64,000 nt of DNA from Globisporangium splendens (Eukaryota; Oomycota; Peronosporomycetes; Pythiales; Pythiaceae). Shown one piece after another: positions 45,910-56,375 of this stretch. A program made the translations under genes and the position numbers. The DNA lies in NCBI GenBank assembly GCA_006386115.1, contig VFIW01000012.1:831128-895127 (forward strand), read 5' to 3'. Every line of letters begins with the position of its first letter. Position 1 is the first letter of the stretch. The notes beneath the pieces are model-generated. The model saw nothing but the letters and a program-made list of their open reading frames with translations. It was not told the origin of the DNA and did not search any database.

Positions 45910-46926
45910 TCAAGACGCGTGCTCCTGGCCCGCGATCGTGCGGCACATGGGGCAGTCGAAGCGCGTGCGGTACCACTCGTTGATGCAGTGCTCGTGGAAA
46001 AAGTGGCCGCACGGTGAGAGCACGAGCTGGTTGCCGTCGAGCTCGCCCCAGTCGCAGAGACAGATCGGACAGGACTCGGTGTCCACTTGCACATCGCGCG
46101 GGTCGACGTACTTGAGTTGCCGGATCGCACGCACGTGCTGCATCTCGTGCTCCAGCGGGAACAGCAGAAACTCTTTCACCATGAACCGCGTCGACGTGAT
46201 CTCAGGACACACGGTCATGTCGCCGTCGCCCGCCATGTACTGACACAGCGCGACGATGAACTCCTCCAGGCCGCTCGTGCGCTTCGCGACGAGAGCGAGC
46301 TGGTTCTGGAACATCTCGAACCGCTTCGGGAATCCAAAGTCCCGCAGTTGGCGGAACAAATGGTCGCAACTCGCGCATCCTCTCGCTTTCTTGTGCGCCA
46401 TCAGCCGCGCCAGCAACTTCTTGCGCAGACGATAGAACTCGGAGTAGCGCTTGCAGACGACCCACTTCTGCTTGTAGAAATCGCTCGTGATCTCGACGTG
46501 GTACACGTGGTAGCTTCCCGAAACGCCGCGCACGACGACGGCCTGACATCTCATCGTCAGCATCTTGAGGGACTGCTCCTGGATATTACGGATCACGATG
46601 CGCTTGGACGCGAGCCCGCCGTTCGCGATCGTCTCGGGCACCATGCGCACCGGAACGTCCTGATACGCCGCCTGCGGATGCAGCTGATGCGCCATAGGCG
46701 CCTGTCGCGACGGGTGCGCGCCTCCATCATACGAGTCCACCGAGTACGAGCGGCCGCCGTTGTACGAGTCCACCGAGTAGTTGGAGTCGACCGAGTACGC
46801 GCGTCCGGGTGCCTGCGCGCCAATCTTGCGCGCGCTGTTGTTCGGGCTGTGGCTGAACATGCCGCCGATGTTGCCGTCGTGGGACATCGGCGAGTCCTCA
46901 AACTCACTGTCGACCCACTCGTCCAT
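45910..46926 (-). CDS. PX domain plus RING-H2 protein (putative membrane-associated E3 ligase)
   Basis: This is a single-exon, 338-aa protein with an ATG at 46926. The N-terminus is disordered with a repeated YSVDS-x-Y motif (three copies, ~residues 44-68). A PX-like phosphoinositide-binding domain follows (~125-255; VYHVEITSDFYKQKWVVCKRYSEFYRLRKKL). The C-terminal RING-H2 reads CPICLCDWGELDGN ... CGHFFHEHCINEWYRTRFDCPMC. The Cys/His ligands are complete. A role as an E3 ubiquitin ligase on endosomal membranes is inferred from the domains. Confidence 0.9.
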   Translation of the reverse strand: MDEWVDSEFEDSPMSHDGNIGGMFSHSPNNSARKIGAQAPGRAYSVDSNYSVDSYNGGRSYSVDSYDGGAHPSRQAPMAHQLHPQAAYQDVPVRMVPETIANGGLASKRIVIRNIQEQSLKMLTMRCQAVVVRGVSGSYHVYHVEITSDFYKQKWVVCKRYSEFYRLRKKLLARLMAHKKARGCASCDHLFRQLRDFGFPKRFEMFQNQLALVAKRTSGLEEFIVALCQYMAGDGDMTVCPEITSTRFMVKEFLLFPLEHEMQHVRAIRQLKYVDPRDVQVDTESCPICLCDWGELDGNQLVLSPCGHFFHEHCINEWYRTRFDCPMCRTIAGQEHAS

Positions 46927-47906
46927 CCTGTTTTAGATTTTTCGTCTTCTGCAGCTCCTCGCTCTCAATCAAACCCTCTTAATTCAGCAAATGACCACAC
47001 ACTCGCGCTGTCAGAACGCGTGTCCGTGTGCCAATGCGACGCGAACGAGAGCGATTCCTCAACCCGCGCGCTTTCTCCTTGAGACTTCTGATGTCTGAAT
47101 GATGATGCGGACTGCGAGACGCTGCGTCCTCGCGCATTGAGCGCAAGCGCAGCTGCTGAGCTCGAAACACCATAAACCACCAGCCTGACTCTTTTTTCCA
47201 AGAACACTCAAATATCTCATAATTGATATCTGTCCTGCTTGCTTCAAATATCATATGATGGATTCTATACAAATTGAAAGGCATTTTAAAGTATTCTGCA
47301 AGAGGTGTTGGACACACAGGATGCAATTTCATTTTGAATAAAGATTAGATTGCAGAGGTCGATTGTCTGAGAGACATGGCACGGGGTTACGCTTCCCAGC
47401 TGGGAAAAATTCATGCACCGTAACCCTCGCGCGGCGCATACTGAGCGCCAGTGACTGAGAAGAGGCGCCGTTTGCCAGTGTGGTGTCGGCAGTCTTTTAC
47501 GTGCGTGTGTGGAGCACAAACTCGCACTTGTTGATGATGTGGATGGCGACTTTGTGGACATCACGACAGAAGTAGGCGCTGAATTGTCCATGTGGTAGTA
47601 GGAGGAGGTTTTGCTATTATAATCCAACTGAAAATGCTGCTACAAGGCTTTGCTTACAATGTCGCTTGTTCGAATTCCAATCAGCGTGGTTGCGCTTCCT
47701 GCATTCTCGAGATTGCGAGTGCACGTCGACTTAACGACCCAAGCACCAACACAACGCAGCAAGGAAACGCAACAAAAAGTAAAGTCGACACAGACTTTGA
47801 TTGGTCAATTTAGTTTCTAGAGTGATATGGTTGGCTAAAAAAATGTTTGATTTGCCAAGTTGGCAACCTACCAACGCTCACAGCACAACTGCAATTGCCA
47901 CTGAAG
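46927..47906. other. Intergenic, no gene seen
   Basis: This lies between the divergent PX-RING and Cx9C genes, so it should contain both promoters. No conserved frame was found. Confidence 0.5.
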
Positions 47907-48313
47907 ATGCCGACCGAGTGCCTGACGTGCAAGCCCGGGGACGCGACGCACCACGAGAGCGCCGTCGCCAACACGGGCTGCGAGACCTCCTACCAGCGCG
48001 TCGACGGTGTGCCTTTGCTCTGCTGTTATGCGCGCGTCAGTATGTGTCAGTATGTGCGTGCTGTTTGCTGACTTGGGTCTCTCGAATGTTGCACAGAATG
48101 CATGAAGAAGCACAACGGCCGCGTGTCGGCGTGCAAAGAGGTGGGTCCTCGTTTGGCTTGGTATTTTAACCTCATACATGCGCTTTTGTGTGCGGTCCTA
48201 ACTGATAGTAATTGTGTGTTTGCCGGGATTGATGGCAGGAATGGGACTTGTTCCGCAAGTGTCACGAAGAAGGCAAAGCCGCCAAAGCGCAGCAGCCAAA
48301 ACAAGACAAGTAA
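47907..48313 (+). CDS. Twin-Cx9C (CHCH) protein, COA4-like
   Basis: Three exons are phase-consistent: 47907-48006, 48097-48140 and 48239-48313 (72 aa). The protein has two CX9C motifs, CETSYQRVDEC and CKEEWDLFRKC, separated by 10 residues. This is the coiled-coil-helix fold imported into the mitochondrial intermembrane space by the Mia40 pathway. The NTGC start and the second helix resemble COA4/CHCHD8, a cytochrome c oxidase assembly factor. The N-terminal CLTC pair is extra. The family is sure; the COA4 identity is tentative. Confidence 0.8.
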
Positions 48314-48319
48314 AAGACG

Positions 48320-48890
48320 AGCCATGACGACCAATAGAGTATCGCTCACTTGCCACCATTCGTCTTAGGCCATTGCATTGCGCGCTTACTCTCTTTGCCG
48401 AGTGCGTTGATGAACAGAGACACATGCAATCCTCGTCGTGCTTTTTTCCCCCTGCATTCCTCCCAAGATAGGCTTCCTGGCGCTGCTGATGCGAGCGATT
48501 ATGGGAGGATTTGTTGCCCTTAACGTCGTCTACTTTGCAGTGCGCGTGCTCTTGCTGGTGCTTCAGTGTCGTGAGGGAAGGCACGAAAATTTTCTCGCTT
48601 TGTTCCTATTTGTGAGCCAGGCGGTCAGACTGGTGCATGACGTAGCGGGGGATTTCTGCGCTCTGAGCCTTTTCGTCTCCATTGTGGTGCTAATGAGGCT
48701 GCATCGGGACCGCCAGGCCGTGCATGTGCTCGTGAGGAAGGTTCATGTTGCTGCAACCCGCGCAATGGAGCGACACAAATGAGAACGGCACGACGACAGC
48801 TCTTTTGCTTCAACGCATTAAGCACACGAGCGTGTGCAGTTCCAATTACTTGGTGGGGACCGTCCTGGGCTCGAATGCGATGCATAAAGC
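48320..48890 (+). repeat. Segmental duplication unit 1 (unit 2 at about 51427-51990)
   Basis: About 550 bp are shared between the two sites, in direct orientation. Unit 1 begins around CGACCAATAGAGTATCGCTCACTTGCCACCATTCG and continues through the small membrane ORF to CCTGGGCTCGAATGC (~48886). Unit 2 has the matching blocks at ~51438 and ~51986. Similarity is clear but patchy with indels, so the duplication is old. Both units follow directly after another gene's stop codon. Confidence 0.7.
48489..48782 (+). CDS. Small hydrophobic membrane protein, paralogue 1 (97 aa)
   Basis: ATG at 48489 (MRAIMGGFVALNVVYFAVR...), TGA at 48780-48782. Three hydrophobic stretches are visible: LNVVYFAVRVLLLVLQ, FLALFLFVSQAVRLV and FCALSLFVSIVVLM. 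A basic amphipathic tail follows (LHRDRQAVHVLVRKV). A paralogue lies at 51599-51912. Differences between the two are concentrated at third codon positions, which supports coding. I do not recognise the family. It starts ~180 bp after the Cx9C gene and might instead be a longer spliced product. Confidence 0.55.
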   Translation: MRAIMGGFVALNVVYFAVRVLLLVLQCREGRHENFLALFLFVSQAVRLVHDVAGDFCALSLFVSIVVLMRLHRDRQAVHVLVRKVHVAATRAMERHK

Positions 48891-49762
48891 GCTGGTGTTA
48901 ACAACAAATTCAGCAGCTTCAGATTTGTGCACGTGCGCAAGCCTTAGAGCTGTTTCCTGGCACAATAAAGTCCTCGCCACACATAAACCAGGTGTAATGC
49001 TTAGCACATCGGCTGTGCCATCATCCAGCAGCCGACAGCACAATCCGATGCCACTGTCGTCTTTGTCAGACGCGACCCAGTGCTGAGAAGACGAGGAGTT
49101 ATCAGCCCTGTTTTCCAGCCATCTTCGGTTGTCGGAAGGAAATGGCTACTGAGTAAAAACTTGCTCGTTGGCCAGGCTTGGAGCATTCGAGAGTGATAAA
49201 TCTAGCTTGTGACAGAATGCGACTAGACCGTTGGTGTTTTGTCGGCCATTGCAGGTATCGTCGTGGAGTTTGAATCGACCACATTCAATCCAAATATCTG
49301 GGCGGAACACTCACACGTTATCGATTATGCGTCGCACAAACACACGTTCGGTTCTCGACGGGTGGCAGTGACTTTGACTGGTTCATGAAGGCAGCGGCGG
49401 GTGTCGAGCACAGGCGCTCGGCCTTACTGCAGACGGCCAAACAAGGCTCGGATGGAACTCCTGGACGGACTGGACAGCGATGTGTCAACGAGATCAAAAG
49501 GTGCATGACGCGAAAAGGAGCTGCGTTTAAAATATGCACTCGTCTCGGCGCTAGCTGAATGCTCAAGTGGAGCTTTGTTCCACATGATTGAAGTAAAATT
49601 AACAAATATCTCGAAGCACATCATCGCCCCCATCCACATGCTCATGTTGACGACTTGGCGCAAAATAGAAAGAAACGGACCCCAAAATACACAACCTCAA
49701 CCGTGAGTTTGCTTTTGAGACTTCGCTCACCACCAGCAAGGCGGACTCCTCGAATAGCGACA
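48783..49762. other. Intergenic, no gene seen
   Basis: Apart from the tail of the duplicated unit (to ~48890), no frame with motifs or coding-like codon use is visible. Confidence 0.5.
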
Positions 49763-50407
49763 ATGAGGCGCGGCTTCGTCGTGAAGCTGCTTTTTCTGGT
49801 GACGCTGGTGAGCTTGGTGCTGACTCCAACAAGCGCAGCGACGACGGCCACTTCCAATTCAACGGCACTATGCAGCTTGAAATGTGTGGCTCCGAAGCGC
49901 TGCTCAGTGGTCGCTGGTCGCGCCATGTGCGTGAAGGACTGGTGCTGGCCCGGCCGGTGCGATCGCGGCGAGACGTGCGTGCAGCGGCAGTGCGCAGGTA
50001 CCCAGACGTCATCTTCGTCGACTCCGTGTGACGGCCAAGTGTTCTGCTTTCAGCAAGTGGAGAGCAACACGCCTACACCCAATCCCGCTGCGCCGGTGAG
50101 TCTCTCTCCAACACCAGCAACATCAGCGCCAGCACCAACACCGAAGGAGGACGTGCTTGGGACGACTCTCGACAACACGGCAGACGGCAGCACGGACGCT
50201 GATCCCGTCAGGTGCTCAGCGACACAAGGTTCACGTCCCTACGGCGCATTCCAAGTGTGCATCCAGGATGGCAGCGCCATGAATGGGATCTGCATGGACG
50301 CGTGCCGCCCCAAGCGATGCCCGCCGAGTCGCGTCTGCCGCACGCGTATCCCAGTTTGCAATGCGAGCTCGGCGGCGGCGTGTCCCCCCGTCGCTACGTG
50401 CAACTAG
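49763..50407 (+). CDS. Secreted Cys-rich protein with Pro/Thr linker (214 aa)
   Basis: ATG at 49763 opens a signal peptide (MRRGFVVKLLFLVTLVSLVL, cleavage near TSA-A). The mature part has a first Cys-rich module (~12 Cys: CSLKCVAPKRC ... CWPGRCDRGETC), a Pro/Thr/Ser-rich linker (~residues 130-160) and a second Cys-rich module (CRPKRCPPSRVC ... CPPVATC). I recognise no family. Secretion and disulfide-rich modules fit an extracellular oomycete protein. It lies in the block of secreted-protein genes. Confidence 0.75.
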   Translation: MRRGFVVKLLFLVTLVSLVLTPTSAATTATSNSTALCSLKCVAPKRCSVVAGRAMCVKDWCWPGRCDRGETCVQRQCAGTQTSSSSTPCDGQVFCFQQVESNTPTPNPAAPVSLSPTPATSAPAPTPKEDVLGTTLDNTADGSTDADPVRCSATQGSRPYGAFQVCIQDGSAMNGICMDACRPKRCPPSRVCRTRIPVCNASSAAACPPVATCN

Positions 50408-50898
50408 GTAGTTGTCGCTTATGTCAGATGAAACAAACAATACATTGAAATTGGATAGCCACGACACCTGATCAATGCATGAACCGCACTCGCTAACTAG
50501 AGATACGCTTGGGGCTTGCAAACGGGTCCCTCTTTCTCTTGAACTTGAAGAGCTGCGATCAATCGATCGGTTGCCGTTGAACAGCAGCAACTTCAACTTG
50601 ATCTGCGACAAATAGTGTTATACAGGTATCTGAATTAGTCAAGGCTATACTGAAATATATGAACCCATGGCAACATATGTAGTTTTGAAGGTAGTACTTG
50701 AACAATCCTTTCTCCACTTCTTCCCAGCATACACAAGCATGTTATCTTGGTAAAATTAGACGGAAGCCTGAACGCGACGTGTGTGCAGCAGTAGCTCCGC
50801 AGCTTCTCGGTGATAGCACAAGCAGGTTCATTATCAAAGAAGCACCCAGCAAGCCTCTCACGGCTTCGTCCTTGTCTAGACAGAAAGCCGCTCACAAC
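50408..50898. other. Intergenic upstream of the Kazal gene
   Basis: The frame of the Kazal gene stays open upstream to ~50698 but lacks a convincing start other than the one before the signal peptide. Nothing else is seen. Confidence 0.5.
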
Positions 50899-51357
50899 AT
50901 GCACGCGATTGTCCTCGCCGCTCTCTTGATTGCAGCGCTGCAAGTCTCCAGTCTGCTTGTGCAAGCCGCGAAGCCTGCGAACCGCGCGCTGTCCAAGTGC
51001 GACCGGACCTGCGAGGCGACGGACGCGGCCGTGTGTGGCGACGACGATGTGACGTACGCCAACTACTGCTTCTTCAGCGTCGCCGCGTGCAAGAACAAGA
51101 CGCTCGCGCTCGCGTACACGTCGCCCTGTGTGACCAGTGACAAAGCGGACGACGCGGCGGCCTCCAAGAATACGTGCGGCAGATTCTACACGTGCGAGTA
51201 CGAGCCCGTGTGCGGCTCGGACGGCGTCACGTACGGCAACGCGTGCACGTTTGACGAGGCGAACTGCCGCGCCGGCGGGACATTGACGATAAAAGCAGTA
51301 GGGGTATGCCCGCCTTCTCGATGCGTTGGCGCAGGGTGTTCGGCCGGGCAAGCGTAG
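50899..51357 (+). CDS. Secreted two-domain Kazal-type protease inhibitor (EPI-like, 152 aa)
   Basis: The ATG at 50899 opens a signal peptide (MHAIVLAALLIAALQVSSLL, cleaved near QAA-K). Two Kazal domains follow, each with six Cys: CDRTC...VCGDDDVTYANYC...C...C and CGRFYTC...VCGSDGVTYGNAC...C...C. By the OMTKY3 rule (second Cys +2) the P1 residues are Ala in domain 1 and Tyr in domain 2. Oomycete EPI proteins of this class inhibit host serine proteases in the apoplast. Targets here are inference. Confidence 0.9.
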   Translation: MHAIVLAALLIAALQVSSLLVQAAKPANRALSKCDRTCEATDAAVCGDDDVTYANYCFFSVAACKNKTLALAYTSPCVTSDKADDAAASKNTCGRFYTCEYEPVCGSDGVTYGNACTFDEANCRAGGTLTIKAVGVCPPSRCVGAGCSAGQA

Positions 51358-51598
51358 CAGAAAAGGATACAAGCAACGTGAGAGATCGTATCGGTCCATC
51401 AGCACCATCTCTATGCCATGTACTGTTCACCAGACCGACCAATCGAGTATCGTTCACTTGCCACCATTCGATGCGTTGCGCTTATTCTCTTTGCCCGATG
51501 GCTCTGATGGACAGAGACGCACATCCACACGTCGTCGTGCTGTCCCCCCTCCCCCGCATTCCTCCATTTGCACAGACAGACACATTTACGAGCACAGC

Positions 51599-51912
51599 AT
51601 GAACGTCCCGGCGCTGCTGATGCGAGCGATTATGAGAGAGTTCTTGCTGTCAACGTCGTCTACTTTGCGGTGCGCATGCTGTTGCTAGTGCTGCAGCATC
51701 GCCAAAGAAGGCTCGAACATATCGAGGGTCTGTTTCTGTTCGCGAGCCAAGCGGTCGCACTGGTACGAGAAATCTTTGCTCTGAGCTTCTTCGTCTGCTT
51801 CGCGGTGTCTGCAAAGCTGCATCGGGATCGCCAGTCCGTGCGTGCGCTCGCAAGGAAGGTTCACATTGCTGCAGCCCGCGCAATGGAGCGATGCAGAACG
51901 AGAACGGCATGA
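51599..51912 (+). pseudogene. Small membrane protein, paralogue 2 (frameshifted)
   Basis: This is the paralogue of 48489-48782. The aligned ATG starts MNVPALLMRAIMRE, but one base is missing relative to paralogue 1 just before the NVVYF block, so that frame ends early. The hydrophobic body (NVVYFAVRMLLLVLQ ... FLFASQAVALV ... LHRDRQSVRALARKV) is open in the next frame to 51912. Either it is a pseudogene or it starts elsewhere. Many third-position changes in the body suggest it coded for a long time after duplication. Confidence 0.5.
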
Positions 51913-52925
51913 GACGGTTGCTTTCGTATTGCAGCATGCGCTGAACAATCGTGTGGATGCAGGCAGTTCCTGGGCTCGAATGCCATATAGATGGCGGTAA
52001 GAAGTTTGTAATATTGCTTCATGCCGTGAAGATTCGAAATGCAGCTGCATATGCGCTTGTTTTTGTGTGTTCTTTTCCCTCTAAATTGCACAATCTCGTG
52101 CATGTTGCTGAAAATTTGCATCTGACGAACCAAGGTACTAGTACTGCGTTTGCGATTGGCTTGGAGCTTGCTACAACCGCCAGACTCCATGACGTCATTT
52201 GATGAGAACACAGACGCGTAGCGAGCAACGTCCAATGATCCATTCACGTAGCCGAGTCTAACGACCTCTATGCCTCATTTACCTCACACAGGCTGTGACA
52301 GACCGCAGTGTCCACTCAACCGACTGCACACTGATGACAGCAAAGGAAGAGGAACAAACAGAAGAGAACCAATGTGCTGCAGATGTCCCCGCAACTAGGA
52401 AAGTTCTGGTATGCATTAACTGTATGAGATTTGCACTTTATTGGAGCAATCCTCTAAACAAAAAGCACAAGTTTTTCAGTTCATCAAATTAAGATGCGGC
52501 ACACACCATTGGGAAACAGGCTTCAGGACACTGGCGATTTTAACGGGACAGCATGCTTCATATACTTTCCCAGTTGCGGAGACATCTGCACAATAGAAAC
52601 GCATCCAAAGCCATCCTCAAGGTCTGAAAAAGCGCATGCAAAGCGCTGCCACAAGCAATCCCAACAGCTCGGAATCTGTCTGTGATGATGTCAGAGCTCC
52701 GTTTATACACCTGATTGCCGTGCCTCAATCCGAAACAGTGCCTATGCAAAACGTCACATAAAGAACGCAATGGTCAACCATGCCCATCACGCAGTGGTAC
52801 AAAGTTGCCTTTTGGACCTCCGCAAAGCGCAAATCAGCAGATCTCCACGAGTGTCGGCACTCCCGCGCACGCGCCATTCTCGTATCGACGCTCAGGAACT
52901 CACACTGAGAAACTCCCCCACCAAG
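51913..52925. other. Intergenic, no gene seen
   Basis: This contains the end of duplication unit 2 (to ~51990) and the upstream region of the CoA ligase. No supported gene. Confidence 0.5.
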
Positions 52926-54758
52926 ATGATCTTCTCGTCGCCGTTCCCGGACGTGCCGATCCCCGCGGACAAGGGCAGCTGGAGCTACCTGGAGCTCCAC
53001 GCGCACAACGAGAACGCGCACAAGCCTGCGTTCGTCTGCGCCGTCACGCGCCGCGAGGTCACCTTCGCGCAGGCCCACGCTCAGGCCAGGCAGATCGTCG
53101 CAGGGTTGCACGCGCGGGGCATCCAGAAGCACGATGTACGTATATTATATAAGTGCTGAATGAGTGGATGCGTGAGGCTGACTTCAGATGCCACTGTATT
53201 AAAGGTCGTGGTGCTGCACTCGTTCAACTGCATCGAGTACCCGATCGTGTTCCTGGCGCTCAACCGGCTCGGCGCGATCTGCTCGTCGTCGCCACCGACG
53301 CTGGACGCGGCGGGGCTGAGTGTCCAGGTCAAGACCGCGGGTGCCAAGGCCATCATCGCCCACAAGACGCTGGATCAAGTCGCCCTGGACGCGGCGCAGT
53401 TGGCCGAAGTGCCCGCAAACCAGGTCTACACGATCGCTGACGCTGATGGTCTCGAGGCGCTGCCAGCGCAGTCAATCGAGTACGGTTGTCGTCTATGCCT
53501 GGCTGATGTTATCCTTTCTCTCACGCATTTGATTTTGATTTTGCATCGTTTACAATTATACCAGAGAGCTCATAGCCGAGGATCTCCCGTTCCCAGAGTT
53601 GCCGCCTCTCAACCCAGATGACGTTGTGTTCCTGCCGTTTTCCAGCGGCACTACGGGCCGTTCGAAGGTGCGCATTTATGGATTATGAACATGCCAATTA
53701 AGCGCTTTGTTTCTTACTTCTTATCCATAATATCTATGTAGGGCGTCCAACTGACGGGCCGCGGGATGCACGCCGTAGACCTCGAGTTCTCGTCCATTGC
53801 GCCTGTGGGGCCGTATTCCCTGGGTCTGGCGCCGTTTTTCCGCACGGGCGTCATGATCTTCCACTTGAGCGTTTACAACGGCACGGCGACCGTCGCGATG
53901 CCGCATTTCGAACCCGAACTGTTCCTGTCCGTGCTGGAAACGTACAAACTCGAGTCGATCATCGTGCCGCCGCCGCTGATCTTGTTCCTGGCCAACGACC
54001 CGCGCGTTGAAAAGTACGATCTCTCGCACCTCAAGGTCGTCGCGTGCGGCGGCGCGCCGTTGAAGCTCGAGGCTGAGCTCATCGCCGAAAAGCGACTGAA
54101 CGTGACGATCACGCAGGGCTACGGTTGCACGGAGCTCGCTGGCGCGGCGACTTTTTCGACTCCATTCGCCAAGCGCCATGGCTCGACGGGTGTGCTGGTG
54201 CCGAACGCGCGCTTGAAGGTGGTGTCGCTCACGACGGGTGAAGAGCTGCCGCGGAACGAGCCGGGCGAGCTGCTGTTCAGCACGCCGTCGGTCACGCCTG
54301 GGTACTGGCGATACCCCGAAGCGAGCGAGATGCTGTTCGATGCCGACGGATTCCTGCGCTCGGGCGACTACGGGTACATTGACGACGACGGCTTCGTGTT
54401 CGTCGTCGACCGTATCAAGGAGTTCATCAAGTACGAAGGCCACCAGGTCGCGCCGGCAGAGCTCGAGGAGGTGCTCGAGAAGCACCCGCTCGTCGCAGAC
54501 TCGTGCTGCGTGCGCGGCCACGATGACGAATCTGGCGAGGAGATCCCAAAGGCGTACGTCGTGCTGCGAAAGGGGAAAAGTGGAGATGAAGCGTTGAAGG
54601 AAGAGCTGATGCGGTTCGTGAACGACCAAGTCGCGCCGTACAAACACATTCGAGAAGTCGAGTTCACGGACAAGATCCCTCGCAACCCCACAGGCAAAAC
54701 GCTGCGTCGAGAACTGCAGGTTCTGGAGAACGAGAAGGTGCTTCGTGCCAAACAGTGA
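52926..54758 (+). CDS. AMP-forming acyl/aryl-CoA ligase (4-coumarate-CoA ligase-like)
   Basis: Four exons are phase-consistent: 52926-53135, 53205-53484, 53567-53667 and 53742-54758 (535 aa). ANL-superfamily motifs are present: the P-loop SSGTTGRSK, the adenylate motif GYGCTELAG, the hinge region YGYIDDDGFVFVVDRIKEFIKYEG and the catalytic Lys in NPTGKTLRREL. The enzyme activates a carboxylic acid with ATP and loads it on CoA. The acid (fatty or aromatic) cannot be told from the sequence. It ends RAKQ, so there is no SKL-type peroxisomal signal. Confidence 0.9.
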
Positions 54759-54874
54759 GCAGCGGCGGCGTAGCCATAATGCAAGAAGCCGTAATGAGGA
54801 ATGGCTTTTCTGAGTTGCGTCTTTGCTATTTCTTGTGAGTGAATCAAATAATCAAAAAGTACCGTATTGGGTAG

Positions 54875-55395
54875 TTACTTTGGGCAGTTGTTTGCGCTCG
54901 CTTCAGCCAGAGTCGAGTCGCGGCAGCGCGCACTCGCGTACACGCACTTGTTCTCGTAGATGTGGCCGTCCTCAGTGCACACTGGCGCGTAGAACATCGG
55001 ACAGACGAACGCGCACGCGTCATAGCCGTCGGTCCCCGGAGCCGGTCCCCACGGGAACACTGGCCACTCGAGACCGGTGGGACGACCGCTGCCATCGCTG
55101 TGCTCTCCGCTTCCGTCACTCGAACCTTCGTCCAGGTCGTGGGAGGACGCATCACCGTTTTCTTCGCCCTCATTGCCCTCGCTGTCTTCCTCGGACTCAT
55201 CGGAGCCTTCGTCGTCACCATCTTCATCAGAGCTACTGGAACTGCTGGAGCCAGCCTGGACCTGAGTGGTTGCCACGCAGTCATGAGAAAAAACGACCAA
55301 GGCCGCTCGAGCGCATTGAGCGTTTTAGGGACGAAGGTTTCGGACACGTATGCGAAGGAGAGGAGTGAGAACGACGCTAAAATACGACTGAGCAC
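54875..55395 (-). CDS. Secreted acidic Kazal-like protein; start codon GTG instead of ATG
   Basis: Exon 2 (55261-54875) starts VQAGSSSSSS, has a long Ser/Asp/Glu/Gly run (~60 residues) and ends with one Kazal-like domain (CAFVCPMFYAPVCTEDGHIYENKC...C...C; P1 by position Met). A phase-consistent first exon (55395-55348; intron 55347-55262, GTGTCC...CTCAG) would give a good signal peptide (LSRILASFSLLSFAYVQA), but its first codon is GTG and no in-frame ATG lies upstream. So either the start is elsewhere, translation starts at GTG, or this allele has lost its start. Confidence 0.6.
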
Positions 55396-55766
55396 GACGG
55401 AGTTCAGTTTTTTTGTACGTAGTTAGGTGCCTGGGACAGAGTTTGAGCATCCGTACTAGGCGTTTTCTCGTCAAAAAATAGAACAAAAACTGCGTGGGCT
55501 TGCTTTCGCGCCTTGCTCTGCATCCCAGAGTTTCAACATGATAGTGCGTGCAGGCTTGGAGCACATTTCGATGCTTTGCTTTTATAAATATGCATGCTAT
55601 TCATGTCATTTCATGTCAAATGACATTTTGAGGATCAATGAAGCAGCAGCAGACTGGGTGTGATGGCAGTGGCCGTAGATTGCAGCTCCCGCGGTACATA
55701 GGGTTGCGAAGGCGCATTTGGCGTCTTTAGACACGTGCAGCGATGGGCAACCAGCACTCGTTGGGG

Positions 55767-55907
55767 TCATCCGAACCTCACACAGGCTACGCAGTCGGCT
55801 GAACCCATCAGCATATCGACGCCACTTTCCTTTGGATAGTCTCCGAGTACGCCTTGTAGCGCCACGACGGCAGCGAGGAACACTAGGAATCCGCTTGGAA
55901 TCTGCAT
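55767..55907 (-). CDS. Possible small secreted peptide (46 aa)
   Basis: ATG at 55907; signal peptide MQIPSGFLVFLAAVVALQGVLG followed by DYPKESGVDMLMGSADCVACV. It stops 24 residues after the predicted cleavage site. A GTGAGG donor follows the CVAC codons, so it may be the first exon of a longer gene. I recognise no family. It is supported mainly by the signal peptide and its place among secreted-protein genes. Confidence 0.4.
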   Translation of the reverse strand: MQIPSGFLVFLAAVVALQGVLGDYPKESGVDMLMGSADCVACVRFG

Positions 55908-56375
55908 CGCCTTGTCTTGAAGCGAAGCGATGGAGCTGGGGAGTGCGTTCACAACGATGGAGAGACTTGGGTCCACGAGGTGTGCGCTTTGTGGTGCAAT
56001 CTGCAAACAAAGAAAGTGAAGACGACGTCGCACCAGCATTAGCCACGTGCTAACAGACGACAATCCATTTCTTCGGAACTTCAACATGGTCTCACAAGAG
56101 ATGCAGCTCTTTTTATAATCGTAGAAATGTAGCCATTTCGGCTGTCAAGTCTCACGCAACCATCTGACAATCCAAATATCACGTGGGCCACACTAGTCAC
56201 ACCCAAAAACTGTGTGGTCCACGCAATATCGTATCTTTCTGTGACGCGCGACCTTTCGAGTGAAAAGATACGATGACCACTGCATGGCAATGCGCATTCG
56301 CTGTTTTCAACAGCTTGGCTCAAGACGCCGCCGCTGCTGCTGCTTGAGGAAGAGCACGAGACGGTGCTGGCGCCA

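Noticed and set aside
53721..54647. 308-codon minus-strand ORF inside the CoA ligase
   Set aside because: It is a shadow of the conserved ANL enzyme with no domain of its own.
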